64,000 nucleotides of DNA from Neptunomonas antarctica (GTDB lineage Bacteria > Pseudomonadota > Gammaproteobacteria > Pseudomonadales > Balneatricaceae), in NCBI RefSeq assembly GCF_001305295.1, contig NZ_LJSI01000035.1, positions 62,001 to 126,000 of the forward strand, written 5' to 3'. The notes under the pieces are model-generated. The model saw nothing but the letters and a program-made list of their open reading frames with translations, had not been told where the DNA came from and ran no database searches. Shown here piece after piece: positions 1 to 9,411 of this stretch. The position numbers and the translations under genes were made by a program. Every line of letters starts with the position of its first letter. Within the stretch, counting starts at the first letter, position 1.

Positions 1-252
1 AATCCCACGGTCTGCACCTAACGCTAACGCCGTACGAATCTGTTCCTGACACTGTTTAGCGCCAATCGAAATAACGATGATTTCACTCGCAACACCTTTC
101 TCTTTCAGGCGGACGGCTTCTTCTACTGCAATTTCACAGAACGGGTTCATGGCCATTTTTACATTAGCCAAATCCACATTCGTTTTATCCGCTTTAACAC
201 GTACTTTGACGTTGTAGTCAATAACGCGTTTTACAGCGACAAGTATCTTCAT
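1..252 (-). CDS. etfB: Electron transfer flavoprotein beta subunit (partial)
   Basis: The 84 N-terminal codons are present and the 3' part lies beyond the window edge. The start [20 protein letters not shown] and the following [17 protein letters not shown] segment are typical of EtfB. The protein pairs with EtfA to carry electrons from acyl-CoA dehydrogenases to ETF-ubiquinone oxidoreductase in the cytoplasm. It sits downstream of a beta-oxidation block that includes an acyl-CoA dehydrogenase, its expected electron donor. A 295-bp gap separates it from the enoyl-CoA hydratase gene, so it probably has its own promoter. Confidence 0.93.
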   Translation of the reverse strand, partial: MKILVAVKRVIDYNVKVRVKADKTNVDLANVKMAMNPFCEIAVEEAVRLKEKGVASEIIVISIGAKQCQEQIRTALALGADRGI

Positions 253-281
253 ACAAGCCTCGCTTTTGTTGTTCTTTTGAT

Positions 282-298
282 GGTCTGAACGTCAGACC
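282..298. promoter_or_regulatory. 17-bp palindrome upstream of etfB (candidate operator)
   Basis: GGTCTGA and TCAGACC form perfect 7-bp arms around a 3-nt spacer, 29 nt upstream of the etfB start. The position and symmetry suit a dimeric repressor of the TetR type controlling an etf operon. The regulator is not in the window and the site matches no motif I recognise. The rest of the 253-547 gap shows no gene. Confidence 0.4.
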
Positions 299-547
299 TT
301 ACGTATGGGTCAATAATAGCTTTTAACCGCCAAGCTACAATAACAAGAAACATCTGTTTTATTAACGATTAAATCCATTCTCGCAAAACACCCCGTAAAT
401 ACAAGAGGGTAGATAACGTAGATTATCAGCAGGCACTAATTTTACCTTAACGTAAACGTCAATAAAACCTGTGTATTGCTTCTTAGCGATGACTTTAGTT
501 GCAGAAAAGCCAGATAAATTCTGTGAAGCTTCGCAAACAACCCGTCG

Positions 548-1312
548 TTAGTTAAACACCGGCGGGCGCTTTTCCAAAAATGCAGTGAAGGCTTCCTTCG
601 CCTCTGCCGAACTTAAACGCTCTTTAAACTGTGCAACCTCATCCAGCAACACCGTTTGTAATAGCGCCTGCTGATGACTCTTCATCATTTTTTTACTCAG
701 CTTTACAGCCTGCGGTGGCATGCTGGAAAGTTGCTGGGCGGCTTTTTTTGCATCCCCCAGAGGATCGTCCGATGCACTATTAACTAAACCTAGTTCTGCT
801 GCACGCACGCCATCAATTCGATTACCCATGACTAATAATTCAAACGCCAAACGATGCCCTAACTGTTGCGGCAGAAGCAAGCTGGTGCCACCTTCCGGCA
901 CTAAACCCAAGCGGGCAAAAGGTAGTTGAAAGCGGGCATCATGCTTACAAAAAACCAGATCACAATGCAGCAGCATCGACGTACCAATACCCACGGCGTC
1001 CCCCGCTACCACAGCAATCACAGGTTTACTAAACGTCGATATTGTCTGTAGAAACTTCAATGGTAACGCGGCTTTATCAGGCTGAGACGCGGCGGCCATA
1101 AAATCCTGAATATCATTACCTGAGGTAAAGCAATCGGCATGGCCAGAGAGCAATACAACACGGATAGTGTCATCCTGTTCTGCCAGGGTCAGACCATCAA
1201 TCAGTGCCTGATACATATCCAGCGTTAATGCATTTTTCTTTTCAGGGCGATTAATCGTGAGCAGCAAGATTGCTCCATCCTGCTGCTGAAGCACATGTTT
1301 TGTCTGGTTCAT
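548..1312 (-). CDS. Enoyl-CoA hydratase/isomerase family protein
   Basis: This is a 254-residue crotonase-fold protein, a normal length. The oxyanion-hole segments are visible (SGNDI near residue 64 and AGDAVGIG near 103). The motif LGLVPEGG places a Glu at residue 140, where enoyl-CoA delta-isomerases of the Eci type carry their catalytic acid. Isomerisation of 3-enoyl-CoA from unsaturated fatty acids is therefore more likely than classical hydration. It lies 2 nt downstream of the nitronate monooxygenase gene in a beta-oxidation operon. The exact substrate cannot be read from the sequence. Confidence 0.88.
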   Translation of the reverse strand: MNQTKHVLQQQDGAILLLTINRPEKKNALTLDMYQALIDGLTLAEQDDTIRVVLLSGHADCFTSGNDIQDFMAAASQPDKAALPLKFLQTISTFSKPVIAVVAGDAVGIGTSMLLHCDLVFCKHDARFQLPFARLGLVPEGGTSLLLPQQLGHRLAFELLVMGNRIDGVRAAELGLVNSASDDPLGDAKKAAQQLSSMPPQAVKLSKKMMKSHQQALLQTVLLDEVAQFKERLSSAEAKEAFTAFLEKRPPVFN

Positions 1313-1314
1313 GT

Positions 1315-2352
1315 TTAAAATCCACCTTGTATTTTCAATGCGTATTCGCGGCTCAGTTGAGCGTATTCAATAGTGGCACTCACATACTCTTCGTGGAGCG
1401 TTGCCACCAGCGCAGCAACGCTCGGCACATCATGAACAGATCCAACACCCTGCCCTGCCGACCAGATGCTTTTCCAGGCGGAGGCGCCGTCTTTTGGTGC
1501 CGTGAGTTCTTCACCCAAATTCAATTCTTTGCTGCCTGATTTTTGAGAATCAGCCACCTCTTCGGTTATCGCTTTACCGGTATTAGGATCAAGCCCGGCC
1601 ACCGCTAAGCTCTTCTTCAAAAAGTTAGCAGGAATACCTGAGATCTCCGGCGTATAGGTAATATCTGATGCACTGCTATCCACAATCATTTGCTGATAGT
1701 CTGCAACCGCTTTACTCTCCTGCGTATTAATAAAGCGCGTGCCCATATAGGCTAAATCAGCCCCTAGCATCTGCGCTGTAGCTATATCCCGTCCGGTTGA
1801 TAAACACCCCGACAAGATAACGGTTCCATGGTAGAACTGGCGAATTTCACTAACTAACGCAAAGGGGCTAAGAATACCGGCATGCCCACCCGCACCCGCA
1901 CACACGGCAATCAGACCATCAACGCCCGCTTCTGCTGCTTTTTGCGCATGGCGAACCGTGGCCACATCATGAAAGACCAGTCCACCGTAGCCATGTACTG
2001 TTTCGACGACATCAGGCACCGCGCCTAATGAGGTAATAATCAGAGGCACCTGATGACGCTTACAAATTTCCAGATCTGCCTGCAAACGCGGATTGGTTTT
2101 ATGTACAATCAAGTTCACGCCAAACGGCGCGGCTTGCTTCCCTGTGTCTGCTTCAAACGTTTGCAGTGCCTGTTTTATCTGCACCAGCCATGCTTCGAAT
2201 GCTTCACTGCTACGCTGATTCAATGCAGGAAAAGTACCAACAATACCCGCCTTGCAGGCCTCGATAACCAAATCAGGACCGGATACCAGAAACATGGGAG
2301 CAGAAATCAAGGGCAAGGTTAAACGTCCTTGTAGTAAAGCAGGCAGACTCAT
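1315..2352 (-). CDS. Nitronate monooxygenase (2-nitropropane dioxygenase family)
   Basis: This is a 345-residue FMN-dependent TIM-barrel enzyme. The N-terminal ISAPMFLVSGPDLV segment, the CAGAGGHAG glycine-rich flavin/phosphate motif and the GADLAYMGTRF segment are typical of the NMO/NPD family. The start was set at 2352 because TTTTCAGGAG precedes it; the longer frame upstream overlaps the previous gene and has no ribosome site. NMO-like genes often sit in fatty-acid catabolic operons, where their true substrate is unclear. The gap to the upstream DUF2889 gene is 4 nt, so the two are probably cotranscribed. Confidence 0.88.
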   Translation of the reverse strand: MSLPALLQGRLTLPLISAPMFLVSGPDLVIEACKAGIVGTFPALNQRSSEAFEAWLVQIKQALQTFEADTGKQAAPFGVNLIVHKTNPRLQADLEICKRHQVPLIITSLGAVPDVVETVHGYGGLVFHDVATVRHAQKAAEAGVDGLIAVCAGAGGHAGILSPFALVSEIRQFYHGTVILSGCLSTGRDIATAQMLGADLAYMGTRFINTQESKAVADYQQMIVDSSASDITYTPEISGIPANFLKKSLAVAGLDPNTGKAITEEVADSQKSGSKELNLGEELTAPKDGASAWKSIWSAGQGVGSVHDVPSVAALVATLHEEYVSATIEYAQLSREYALKIQGGF

Positions 2353-2356
2353 AGGG

Positions 2357-2983
2357 TTACTCCTGAAAAGATAGGGGGGATGAAGGCTCAGACTTAGAGA
2401 GTTCAAGACAAGAAGAATCAAGGTTAGGCGATTCGTGATTAGATGACTCTTTATACAACTCAGGCAGATAGCGCTTAATAACATCGCTATCCTGCGCCCA
2501 GGTACGGCACGTATTCAACATCACTTTAGCACCAGCATCCATTACGTCCTCGTCCATACTAGGCCATAAACTCTGAATGGCAGTCGTCGCCAATACGGGT
2601 AGCAACTCATGCAGATGCGTGCAGCCCTGCGCTCCACCGACTAATTCTTTGGCTTTACGTTGCCAGCCGGGCCCTATTCGCGTGCCTTCCAACCGCTTAA
2701 ATACATGTACCGCACCGGGGCACATGTTAAATGGAGACTCCTCAATGGCCGCTTCAACATGATGAATTAAGAACGTATTATCCAGTGTAAAACGCAGCTT
2801 CATATCATGATAAACCTCCCCGGCCGCCACGTAACCACCGCGTTCAAGATTATCTACGCTATCCGCTTTGACGTCGGTCATCTGCGCTTCTATATCCCAC
2901 AAACCATCTTCACGCTCATAGCCGTTACAAATAACCGTACGGCGGTGTGCATGTTTACGCCGCACAGGTTTAGACAATGACAT
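2357..2983 (-). CDS. DUF2889 domain protein
   Basis: This 208-residue protein matches the DUF2889 pattern. An Arg/His-rich N-terminus (PVRRKHAHRRTV) is followed by GLWDIEAQMTDVK, a YHDMKLRFTLD segment and the C-terminal GAQGCTHLHELLP motif. The function of the family is not established. Genes of this type are often found next to acyl-CoA ligases and enoyl-CoA hydratases, as here, so a role in acyl-CoA metabolism is inferred only from context. It lies between fadD-like (24 nt gap) and the NMO gene (4 nt gap). Confidence 0.82.
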   Translation of the reverse strand: MSLSKPVRRKHAHRRTVICNGYEREDGLWDIEAQMTDVKADSVDNLERGGYVAAGEVYHDMKLRFTLDNTFLIHHVEAAIEESPFNMCPGAVHVFKRLEGTRIGPGWQRKAKELVGGAQGCTHLHELLPVLATTAIQSLWPSMDEDVMDAGAKVMLNTCRTWAQDSDVIKRYLPELYKESSNHESPNLDSSCLELSKSEPSSPLSFQE

Positions 2984-3007
2984 TACTGATTCTCCATTCA
3001 GATGATG

Positions 3008-4657
3008 CTACTCACCATCGTTTTTAAGCATACGACGTAATACTTTACCCACATTGGACTTAGGTAGATCATCAACGAAGATGACCGATTTAGGAATTTT
3101 GTAATTGGTCAGGTTTTCTTTGCACCACTTGATCACTGTCTTTTCTGTTAATAAAGGATCTTTACGTACCACAAACAACTTGGGTACTTCACCGCTTCGT
3201 TCATCTTTCACGCCGATGGCTGCACACTCAATCACATCGGGATGGGACGTCACCACATCCTCAATTTCATTCGGGTATACATTAAAACCCGAGACAATAA
3301 TCAAGTCTTTAGCGCGATCGACAATACGTAAACGCCCATCTTCGTCGCGAACCGCTATATCCCCGGTGATCAGATAGCCATCGTCGGTAAAGCTGGCTTT
3401 AGTCTCACGTTCACGCTGCCAGTAGCCCTGCATAACCTGCGGGCCTTTTACGCATAGTTCACCTACCACGCCAGCAGGCGCTGCCGCCCCGTAAGTATCA
3501 ATTATACGCACATCAGTTGCCTTTAATGGCCAGCCAATGGTGCCAATACAGACATTTCCCGGTGGATTAATCGCGACGGCCGGCGACGTTTCTGTTAATC
3601 CATAACCTTCCATAATCTCGCAACCAGTGACTGTTTTCCACTGATCAGCCGCCGCATTCGTAAGCGCCATACCGCCGGAAATCGTCACTTTTAACTGACC
3701 GAAATCCAACGTTTTAAAGTCATCGTTATTGCACAAGGCGACGAACAAAGTGTTGAGCCCCATAAAGCTAGTCATATTCCAACGCTTCATCTCTTTAACA
3801 AAACCCGGGATGTCGCGAGGATTAGCGATCAGTACACTGTGTCCGCCGGTTTCCATAACAACCTGAGACAGGGTAAAAGCATAAATATGATAAAGCGGCA
3901 GCGGTGATATGGCGGTATCAGCCCAATGACTATCGCCCCGGCTAATCAACTCACGACCCTGCAGCATATTTGATACAAGATTACCGTGGGTCAAAATCGC
4001 ACCCTTGGAGACACCCGTTGTTCCTCCGGTGTACTGCAGCACAGCTACATCTTTTGTTTGCACAGGAACAGGCGTCGGCTTTCTACCTACACGGCTGAGT
4101 AACGCCGCCCGTAAAGCAATCTCCATGGGCAAGTTATAATCGGGTTCCATTTTTTTAATATATTTAATGGCAGTATTCAGCAGCGTCCGCTTAATAAAAC
4201 CATGCAGATCTCCTACCTGAGTGACGAAGATATGCTTAATCTGGGTTTTATCGATAATTTTTTCAGCGTTGTGCGCCATACTGGCGTGAATCACCAGCGC
4301 TTTCGCACCTGAGTCATTAAACTGATGTTCGAGTTCACGCGGTGTATAAAGTGGATTGGTATTCACTACCACGAGTCCGGCACGTAAAGCACCAAACAGT
4401 ACAATCGGGTATTGAATTAAATTGGGTAACTGAATGGCGAGCCTGTCACCGGGCTGCAAGTCTGTTTCTTCTTGAATATACACCGCAAACGCATCGGACA
4501 AACGATCCAACTCGCCATACGTTAGTGTTCGGCCAAAACTGGTAAAGGCAGGCCGCTCGGCATAACGCTGGCAGACACTGGCGACCACATCAAGTATTGT
4601 TTTGTAGCCTTCTGGATTCAACTCTTCCGGGATCCATGTCCCACGTGCATCACTCAT
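3008..4657 (-). CDS. fadD: Long-chain fatty acid--CoA ligase
   Basis: This is a 549-residue member of the ANL (AMP-forming) superfamily. It activates fatty acids to acyl-CoA via an acyl-adenylate. Visible motifs are the P-loop YTGGTTGVSKG, GYGLTETSP, the TGD hinge region and the C-terminal NVGKVLRR with the catalytic Lys. Length and the N-terminal WIPEELNPEGY segment fit FadD1/FadD2-type ligases of Pseudomonas relatives. It is followed closely by DUF2889, NMO and the crotonase gene. A DmdB-type 3-methylmercaptopropionate ligase is an alternative but fits the N-terminus less well. Confidence 0.88.
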   Translation of the reverse strand: MSDARGTWIPEELNPEGYKTILDVVASVCQRYAERPAFTSFGRTLTYGELDRLSDAFAVYIQEETDLQPGDRLAIQLPNLIQYPIVLFGALRAGLVVVNTNPLYTPRELEHQFNDSGAKALVIHASMAHNAEKIIDKTQIKHIFVTQVGDLHGFIKRTLLNTAIKYIKKMEPDYNLPMEIALRAALLSRVGRKPTPVPVQTKDVAVLQYTGGTTGVSKGAILTHGNLVSNMLQGRELISRGDSHWADTAISPLPLYHIYAFTLSQVVMETGGHSVLIANPRDIPGFVKEMKRWNMTSFMGLNTLFVALCNNDDFKTLDFGQLKVTISGGMALTNAAADQWKTVTGCEIMEGYGLTETSPAVAINPPGNVCIGTIGWPLKATDVRIIDTYGAAAPAGVVGELCVKGPQVMQGYWQRERETKASFTDDGYLITGDIAVRDEDGRLRIVDRAKDLIIVSGFNVYPNEIEDVVTSHPDVIECAAIGVKDERSGEVPKLFVVRKDPLLTEKTVIKWCKENLTNYKIPKSVIFVDDLPKSNVGKVLRRMLKNDGE

Positions 4658-4849
4658 AAACTGCCACCTGTATTTTATTGTTATGGGTAGGCGGAGTAGC
4701 GTCCGATCACCACTGTATTTTCACAAATAGAGCTTATTTGTTGTAAGCCTTAGTCTTTAAAAAAGACCAGCACAGCTATGTAACTAATGTATATAACTCA
4801 CCTATACATAGCCGGCTCGTCTATCTATATAGCACGACAGTAGGAAATC

Positions 4850-5167
4850 TTAGGCAACAGGGAAAAGCGCTGTCAGACGTGTCGCCAGCATAATGTCGCC
4901 ATCGGCACGAATACGTCCGGTCATAAATGCCTGCATACCATCGGTTTCACCGGATACCACTTCCTTTAATGTTTCGCTATCCATCGACAAGGTAACTGAA
5001 GGCTCATCATGCTCGCCCTGACCTACTTCACAGCTGCCTTCTGTTACGGTCACATGGTACGGCTCACCATCATCAATCTGATACTGAAACACAACATCCA
5101 GACCCGCTGCCGCTGCACTGTTAAAACGCGTTTTCATCTCTTCAAAAATTTTACTCAGATCTGACAT
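4850..5167 (-). CDS. SCP2 sterol-binding domain protein
   Basis: This is a 105-residue stand-alone SCP2 domain. It shows the DVVFQYQIDDGEPYHVTV core and the C-terminal FMTGRIRADGDIMLATRL helix segment of the family. Such domains bind hydrophobic ligands such as acyl-CoAs in a tunnel. The start at 5167 has an AGAGGGAA site; the frame continues upstream to 5332 without one. It lies between the acyl-CoA dehydrogenase and the acyl-CoA ligase, so a lipid-carrier role in the same pathway is likely by context. Confidence 0.85.
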   Translation of the reverse strand: MSDLSKIFEEMKTRFNSAAAAGLDVVFQYQIDDGEPYHVTVTEGSCEVGQGEHDEPSVTLSMDSETLKEVVSGETDGMQAFMTGRIRADGDIMLATRLTALFPVA

Positions 5168-5347
5168 AGTATTTCCCTCTGCTGGATAACGCTTATTTGA
5201 TTCAAGCGACGCGTGATGGTTTCTTTTCAGGCTACTTGTTGCCTGATAACGCTTAGCTTTATACTTTAAAAACTGTTGAGCAAGCCAACGGCCTGCCCGG
5301 TACTTTAAAATTGACTCTGCTAGCATCCGCACAATAACAACGCTCTC

Positions 5348-7141
5348 TTAAAAGATGAAATTTTCCGGATCCAGTTCCATTAAGTTAGCGGCACCTGATT
5401 GCATAATTTCTGCATGCGCACGCGTCCGTGGCAATAGACGTGCAAAGTAAAATCGTGCGGTGCTCAGTTTAGCTTTGTAGAAGGCTTCTTCCGCACTTCC
5501 CTCATCAAGAGCAATCTGTGCCTGCTGCGCCATACGCGCCCAAAAGTAAGCCAGCGTGACATAACCAGAGTACATCAGATAATCGACCGCCGCCGCACCG
5601 ACTTCTTCACGATCCTGCATCGCTTTCATGCCGAGTGTCATAGTCAACTCGCCCCACTCTTTATTAAGTCCAATCAATGGCTTAACAAAAGGCTTCATGG
5701 CATCATTATCTGCGTTTTCTTTGCAAAACTTATGCACTATTTTTGTAAAGCCTTTTAATGACTCACCTTGTGACATCAAGACTTTACGACCTAACAAATC
5801 TAACGCCTGAATCTGAGTAGTGCCTTCATAGAGGGTTGAGATACGCGCATCACGTACATTTTGCTCCATACCCCATTCCGCGATAAATCCGTGACCACCA
5901 TAAACCTGTACACCGTGATTCGCTGATTCCAAACCAGTCTCAGTTAAAAATGCTTTAGCAATCGGTGTTAAAAATGCCAGCAATGCATCCGCTTCTGTTT
6001 TCTCTTCAGCACTGGCGAGTTTTACTTTGTCGGCCAGCTGCGCACAGAAATAAATCAGTGCACGTCCACCTTCTGAAAATGCTTTCTGCGTGAGCAACAT
6101 GTTACGTACGGCCGGATGAACAATAATCGGGTCGGCCGGGCCTTCAGCGTTTTTAGCGCCAGTTAACGAACGCATCTGCAGACGATCTTTTGCATAAGGC
6201 AATGAATTCTGGAAAGCCCATTCAGCATGCGCTAAACCCTGTAATGCCGTGCCCAAACGTGCGGTGTTCATAAAGGTAAACATGCAGTTCAAACCTTTAT
6301 TTGGCGGGCCTATCAAATAACCGCTGGCAGCATCAAAATTCATGACGCAGGTAGCATTACCGTGGATACCCATTTTATGTTCAATGGAGCCACACGCCAC
6401 GCCATTACGCGCGCCAACACCCTCACCTTCAGGCATAAACTTAGGCACGATAAACAATGAAATACCTTTCGTACCGGCAGGTGCATCCGGCAGACGTGCC
6501 AGGACGATATGAATGATGTTATCTGCCATATCATGCTCACCGGCAGAGATGAAAATTTTGGTGCCGGAAATTTTATAGCTACCATCGGTCTGCGGTTCAG
6601 CTTTCGTGCGCAACAAACCCAGATCCGTACCACAATGAGATTCGGTCAGGCACATAGTACCGGTCCATTCACCACTCACCAGTTTAGTCAGGTACGTTTC
6701 TTTCTGTTCATCTGTACCGTGCTCACTGAGTGTGTTCATAGCGCCATGACTCAACCCCGGATACATACTCCAGGACCAGTTGGCAGTACCCACCATTTCG
6801 CTGATGATAGTGCCGATTGACTCAGGTAAGCCCTGTCCTCCATGCGCGGGGTCATGAGACAGTGAGGGCCATCCGCCATCAACGTATTGCTGGTATGCTT
6901 CTTTAAAACCAGTCGGTGTTTTGACCTCGCCCTCATTAAACAGGCACCCTTCCTGATCACCTATCTGATTCAGTGGTGCCAGTACACGCTCTGCAAACTT
7001 AGCGCCTTCTTCGATAATTGCACTGATCATATCAGGCGTTGCATCTTCGCAACCCGGTAGGCTGGCGTAGTGTTTTTCAGACTCTAGCACTTCATTCATT
7101 ACGAACTGTATTTCACGTAAAGGCGCTTTGTATTCTGGCAT
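5348..7141 (-). CDS. Acyl-CoA dehydrogenase (long, DmdC-like architecture)
   Basis: This 597-residue FAD enzyme has the extended C-terminal domain of the DmdC/long acyl-CoA dehydrogenase group. Visible are the MCLTESHCGTDLG flavin-contact motif, GIHGNATCVMNFD, the VYGGHGF segment and ARISTLYEGTTQIQALDLLG. It oxidises acyl-CoA to 2-enoyl-CoA and passes electrons to ETF, whose beta subunit is encoded at the window start. The start at 7141 follows AAGGAA; upstream codons lack a ribosome site. DmdC itself acts on 3-methylmercaptopropionyl-CoA, but the neighbouring ligase looks long-chain, so fatty acyl-CoA is the safer guess. Confidence 0.9.
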   Translation of the reverse strand: MPEYKAPLREIQFVMNEVLESEKHYASLPGCEDATPDMISAIIEEGAKFAERVLAPLNQIGDQEGCLFNEGEVKTPTGFKEAYQQYVDGGWPSLSHDPAHGGQGLPESIGTIISEMVGTANWSWSMYPGLSHGAMNTLSEHGTDEQKETYLTKLVSGEWTGTMCLTESHCGTDLGLLRTKAEPQTDGSYKISGTKIFISAGEHDMADNIIHIVLARLPDAPAGTKGISLFIVPKFMPEGEGVGARNGVACGSIEHKMGIHGNATCVMNFDAASGYLIGPPNKGLNCMFTFMNTARLGTALQGLAHAEWAFQNSLPYAKDRLQMRSLTGAKNAEGPADPIIVHPAVRNMLLTQKAFSEGGRALIYFCAQLADKVKLASAEEKTEADALLAFLTPIAKAFLTETGLESANHGVQVYGGHGFIAEWGMEQNVRDARISTLYEGTTQIQALDLLGRKVLMSQGESLKGFTKIVHKFCKENADNDAMKPFVKPLIGLNKEWGELTMTLGMKAMQDREEVGAAAVDYLMYSGYVTLAYFWARMAQQAQIALDEGSAEEAFYKAKLSTARFYFARLLPRTRAHAEIMQSGAANLMELDPENFIF

Positions 7142-7468
7142 GGTCAATTCCTTAGTTCTTATCTTTATACGCCCGAAAAACACAATACTGCGGGCAAGCA
7201 TCGGTTGCAGATTTTCAATAAGAATGGACGAAAACCTTCCCTGCACCAATAACAAAAGATGCCAATATCACTAACAAATAATGCCATTATGTTAAAAACA
7301 AGCATTAACGCTAGTATTGTGCACCGCAGTAATATGACAAAATAATTCACTCATCTCTTTAAATCTGACTGACAGTCATTAATTTAGTTTAAAGTAGGCT
7401 CACTTCAGCTTCACAATACATTTTTAATAATAAAGCCCCGGCTCAACTATTTTGTTAAACGATACCCT
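7142..7468. other. Divergent intergenic region with a 13-bp palindrome
   Basis: This 327-bp AT-rich gap separates the acyl-CoA dehydrogenase gene (-) from the glycosyltransferase gene (+) and must hold their promoters. TGACTG-A-CAGTCA at 7366-7378 is a perfect palindrome with 6-bp arms and could bind a dimeric regulator. No gene is supported here. Confidence 0.45.
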
Positions 7469-8752
7469 ATGAAAAAATTACTGATTATCGGTTATGTCTG
7501 GCCCGAACCCCACTCTTCGGCGGCGGGATACCACATGCTCTCTTTCATCAAACTATTTCTCGCTCAGCACTGGCATGTCACTTTTGCCAGCCCTGCCGCT
7601 TTAAGCGAACATCGGGCAGATCTTTGCGCGTTGGGCGTAGATGAAGTAGAAATTGAGCTAAACTCATCAAGTTTCGATAACTGGATCAGTCAATTACAGC
7701 CAGATATCGTTTTATTTGATCGCTTTATGATGGAGGAGCAGTTTGGCTGGCGGGTTGAGCAATGCTGCCCGAATGCAGTACGCCTGCTAGACACAGAAGA
7801 TTTACATAGCCTGCGAGAAGCACGACATCAGCTGATCAAGCAGCAATTGCGTGACGAACAATTAAACATCGCAGCACTATCATCGTTACCGACGCTTTAC
7901 CACCGCATGGCCGATACGGACCTGGCTCAGCGAGAAATTGCATCTATCTATCGATGTGATCTGACGTTGATGATTTCCGATCTTGAAATACAGCTATTAA
8001 CTGAGCATTTTAACGTCCCTGTTAGTCAGCTGACTCACTGCCCCTTTATGCTGCCAGACGAAGAGACCGCGACACCCTCATTTGAAGACCGCCAACACTT
8101 TATCAGCATCGGCAATTTTCGCCATGCGCCTAACTGGGATGCGGTACTCTGGTTAAAGCAACAGCTTTGGCCGCTAATAAAGCAGCAATTACCGAAGGCA
8201 GAGCTGCATATTTACGGCGCTTACCCGCCACCCAAGGCCACGGCATTGCACAATGCTAAAGAAGGATTTTTAGTCAAAGGCTGGGTGGATGATGCTCATC
8301 AGGTTCTGCAGAATTCACGACTATTACTGGCTCCCCTGCGCTTTGGTGCCGGGATAAAAGGCAAGCTTGTTGATGCCATGAGAAATGGCACGCCGTCAGT
8401 CACAACATCCATTGGCATCGAGGGAATGACAGCTAATCAACAGGACTGGGGAGGTGCATGGTCTGACAATCCACAAGGCTTCGCCGATGCTGCCACTGTG
8501 TTATATGAAAACAAATCCGTCTGGCAAACTGCACAAGTAACGGGCCATCAACTGTTACAAAAGCGGTTTAATCAGCACGATATTCAAGCGTCTCTTCTGG
8601 AGAAAATACTGCCCTTACTCAGCCAATCGCAACGAGACGCGCATCGCAGGGCAAACTTCACTGGCCAGATGCTGCGCCACCATCATCATAAAAGTACAAA
8701 ATATATGGCACAGTGGATAGAAGCCAAAAACAAACACATCACCAGTATTTGA
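7469..8752 (+). CDS. Glycosyltransferase (GT4-like)
   Basis: This 427-residue protein has a GT-B type layout. The N-terminal KKLLIIGYVWPEPHSSAAGYH segment is followed by a C-terminal Rossmann half with ISIGNFRHAPNWDAVLWL, LHIYGAYPP and the donor-site stretch APLRFGAGIKGKLVDAMRNG, with the usual nucleotide-sugar binding Gly/Glu region. It has no glycan-cluster neighbours, so donor and acceptor are unknown. No signal peptide is seen, so it probably acts in the cytoplasm. The His-rich tail (HHHHK near residue 399) is unusual but of unknown meaning. Confidence 0.8.
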   Translation: MKKLLIIGYVWPEPHSSAAGYHMLSFIKLFLAQHWHVTFASPAALSEHRADLCALGVDEVEIELNSSSFDNWISQLQPDIVLFDRFMMEEQFGWRVEQCCPNAVRLLDTEDLHSLREARHQLIKQQLRDEQLNIAALSSLPTLYHRMADTDLAQREIASIYRCDLTLMISDLEIQLLTEHFNVPVSQLTHCPFMLPDEETATPSFEDRQHFISIGNFRHAPNWDAVLWLKQQLWPLIKQQLPKAELHIYGAYPPPKATALHNAKEGFLVKGWVDDAHQVLQNSRLLLAPLRFGAGIKGKLVDAMRNGTPSVTTSIGIEGMTANQQDWGGAWSDNPQGFADAATVLYENKSVWQTAQVTGHQLLQKRFNQHDIQASLLEKILPLLSQSQRDAHRRANFTGQMLRHHHHKSTKYMAQWIEAKNKHITSI

Positions 8753-8781
8753 AATATCAGGGAGAAGAAGTAAAGATTTGC

Positions 8782-9273
8782 CTATTCTGCCCTGGCATCA
8801 CTACCATGCTCAGATAACTGTGCGCCGAACCAGCGATGAATGGCTGTAAGCAAACGAGGATCCGATGTATCGAAATTGATCTCGGCCCCTATCGCTAACG
8901 CCGTATACGATACCTTTATATTCGAGGATCCGGCCCCAAGCTCTTTAAGCCCTGGCATATCTGCACCATGTAACATAGCAGGATCAGAGTAATCACCCCG
9001 CTGAAAACGCTCTACCTCATGTTTAAGGTGTTGCTGAATCATGGCTACCTGATCAGTGGCACCCTCCTGTTTAGCAATCACCCGCTGCACGCCTCCCCTC
9101 TCTGTCATCTTGAAAATGTGCAGTGTGCTTTCCATATCAAACGGCATGACATAATGCGACATATGATGCACGCGCTCCTGCGGAGTTTCTGCATATACGG
9201 TAAAACTATTCCCTAGCAAAAGAAAAACGAACACTTTCATAAAGCAACATGTGCCGCGTATGTACTGAGTCAT
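8782..9273 (-). CDS. Conserved periplasmic protein of unknown function
   Basis: This 163-residue protein has an N-terminal signal-like segment (MKVFVFLLLGNSFTVYA) and a mature domain with HYVMPFDMESTLHIF, HGADMPGLKELG and a C-terminal AIHRWFGAQLSEHGSDA. Proteins with this pattern are widespread in proteobacteria and are sometimes labelled aspartate carbamoyltransferase in databases. The domain has none of the ATCase motifs and is half the length, so that label should not be copied. The start at 9273 follows AGGAG; an earlier ATG at 9294 lacks one. No operon partner is seen. Confidence 0.7.
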   Translation of the reverse strand: MTQYIRGTCCFMKVFVFLLLGNSFTVYAETPQERVHHMSHYVMPFDMESTLHIFKMTERGGVQRVIAKQEGATDQVAMIQQHLKHEVERFQRGDYSDPAMLHGADMPGLKELGAGSSNIKVSYTALAIGAEINFDTSDPRLLTAIHRWFGAQLSEHGSDARAE

Positions 9274-9411
9274 ATCATCTCCTGATGTCATCATTTAACG
9301 GTGAATATATCATTTTAATTTTCGATCATCTGCGCAAATCAATCCAGTTGCTTTCTGGCCGGTTTATACCAATAATCGACATATGACTACTGTAATACAG
9401 AGAAATAACGT

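Noticed and set aside
548-7141. Reading of the beta-oxidation block as a DMSP demethylation (dmdBCD) operon
   Set aside because: The long acyl-CoA dehydrogenase fits DmdC layout, but the ligase looks like a long-chain FadD and the crotonase looks like an isomerase; no DMSP demethylase gene is present.
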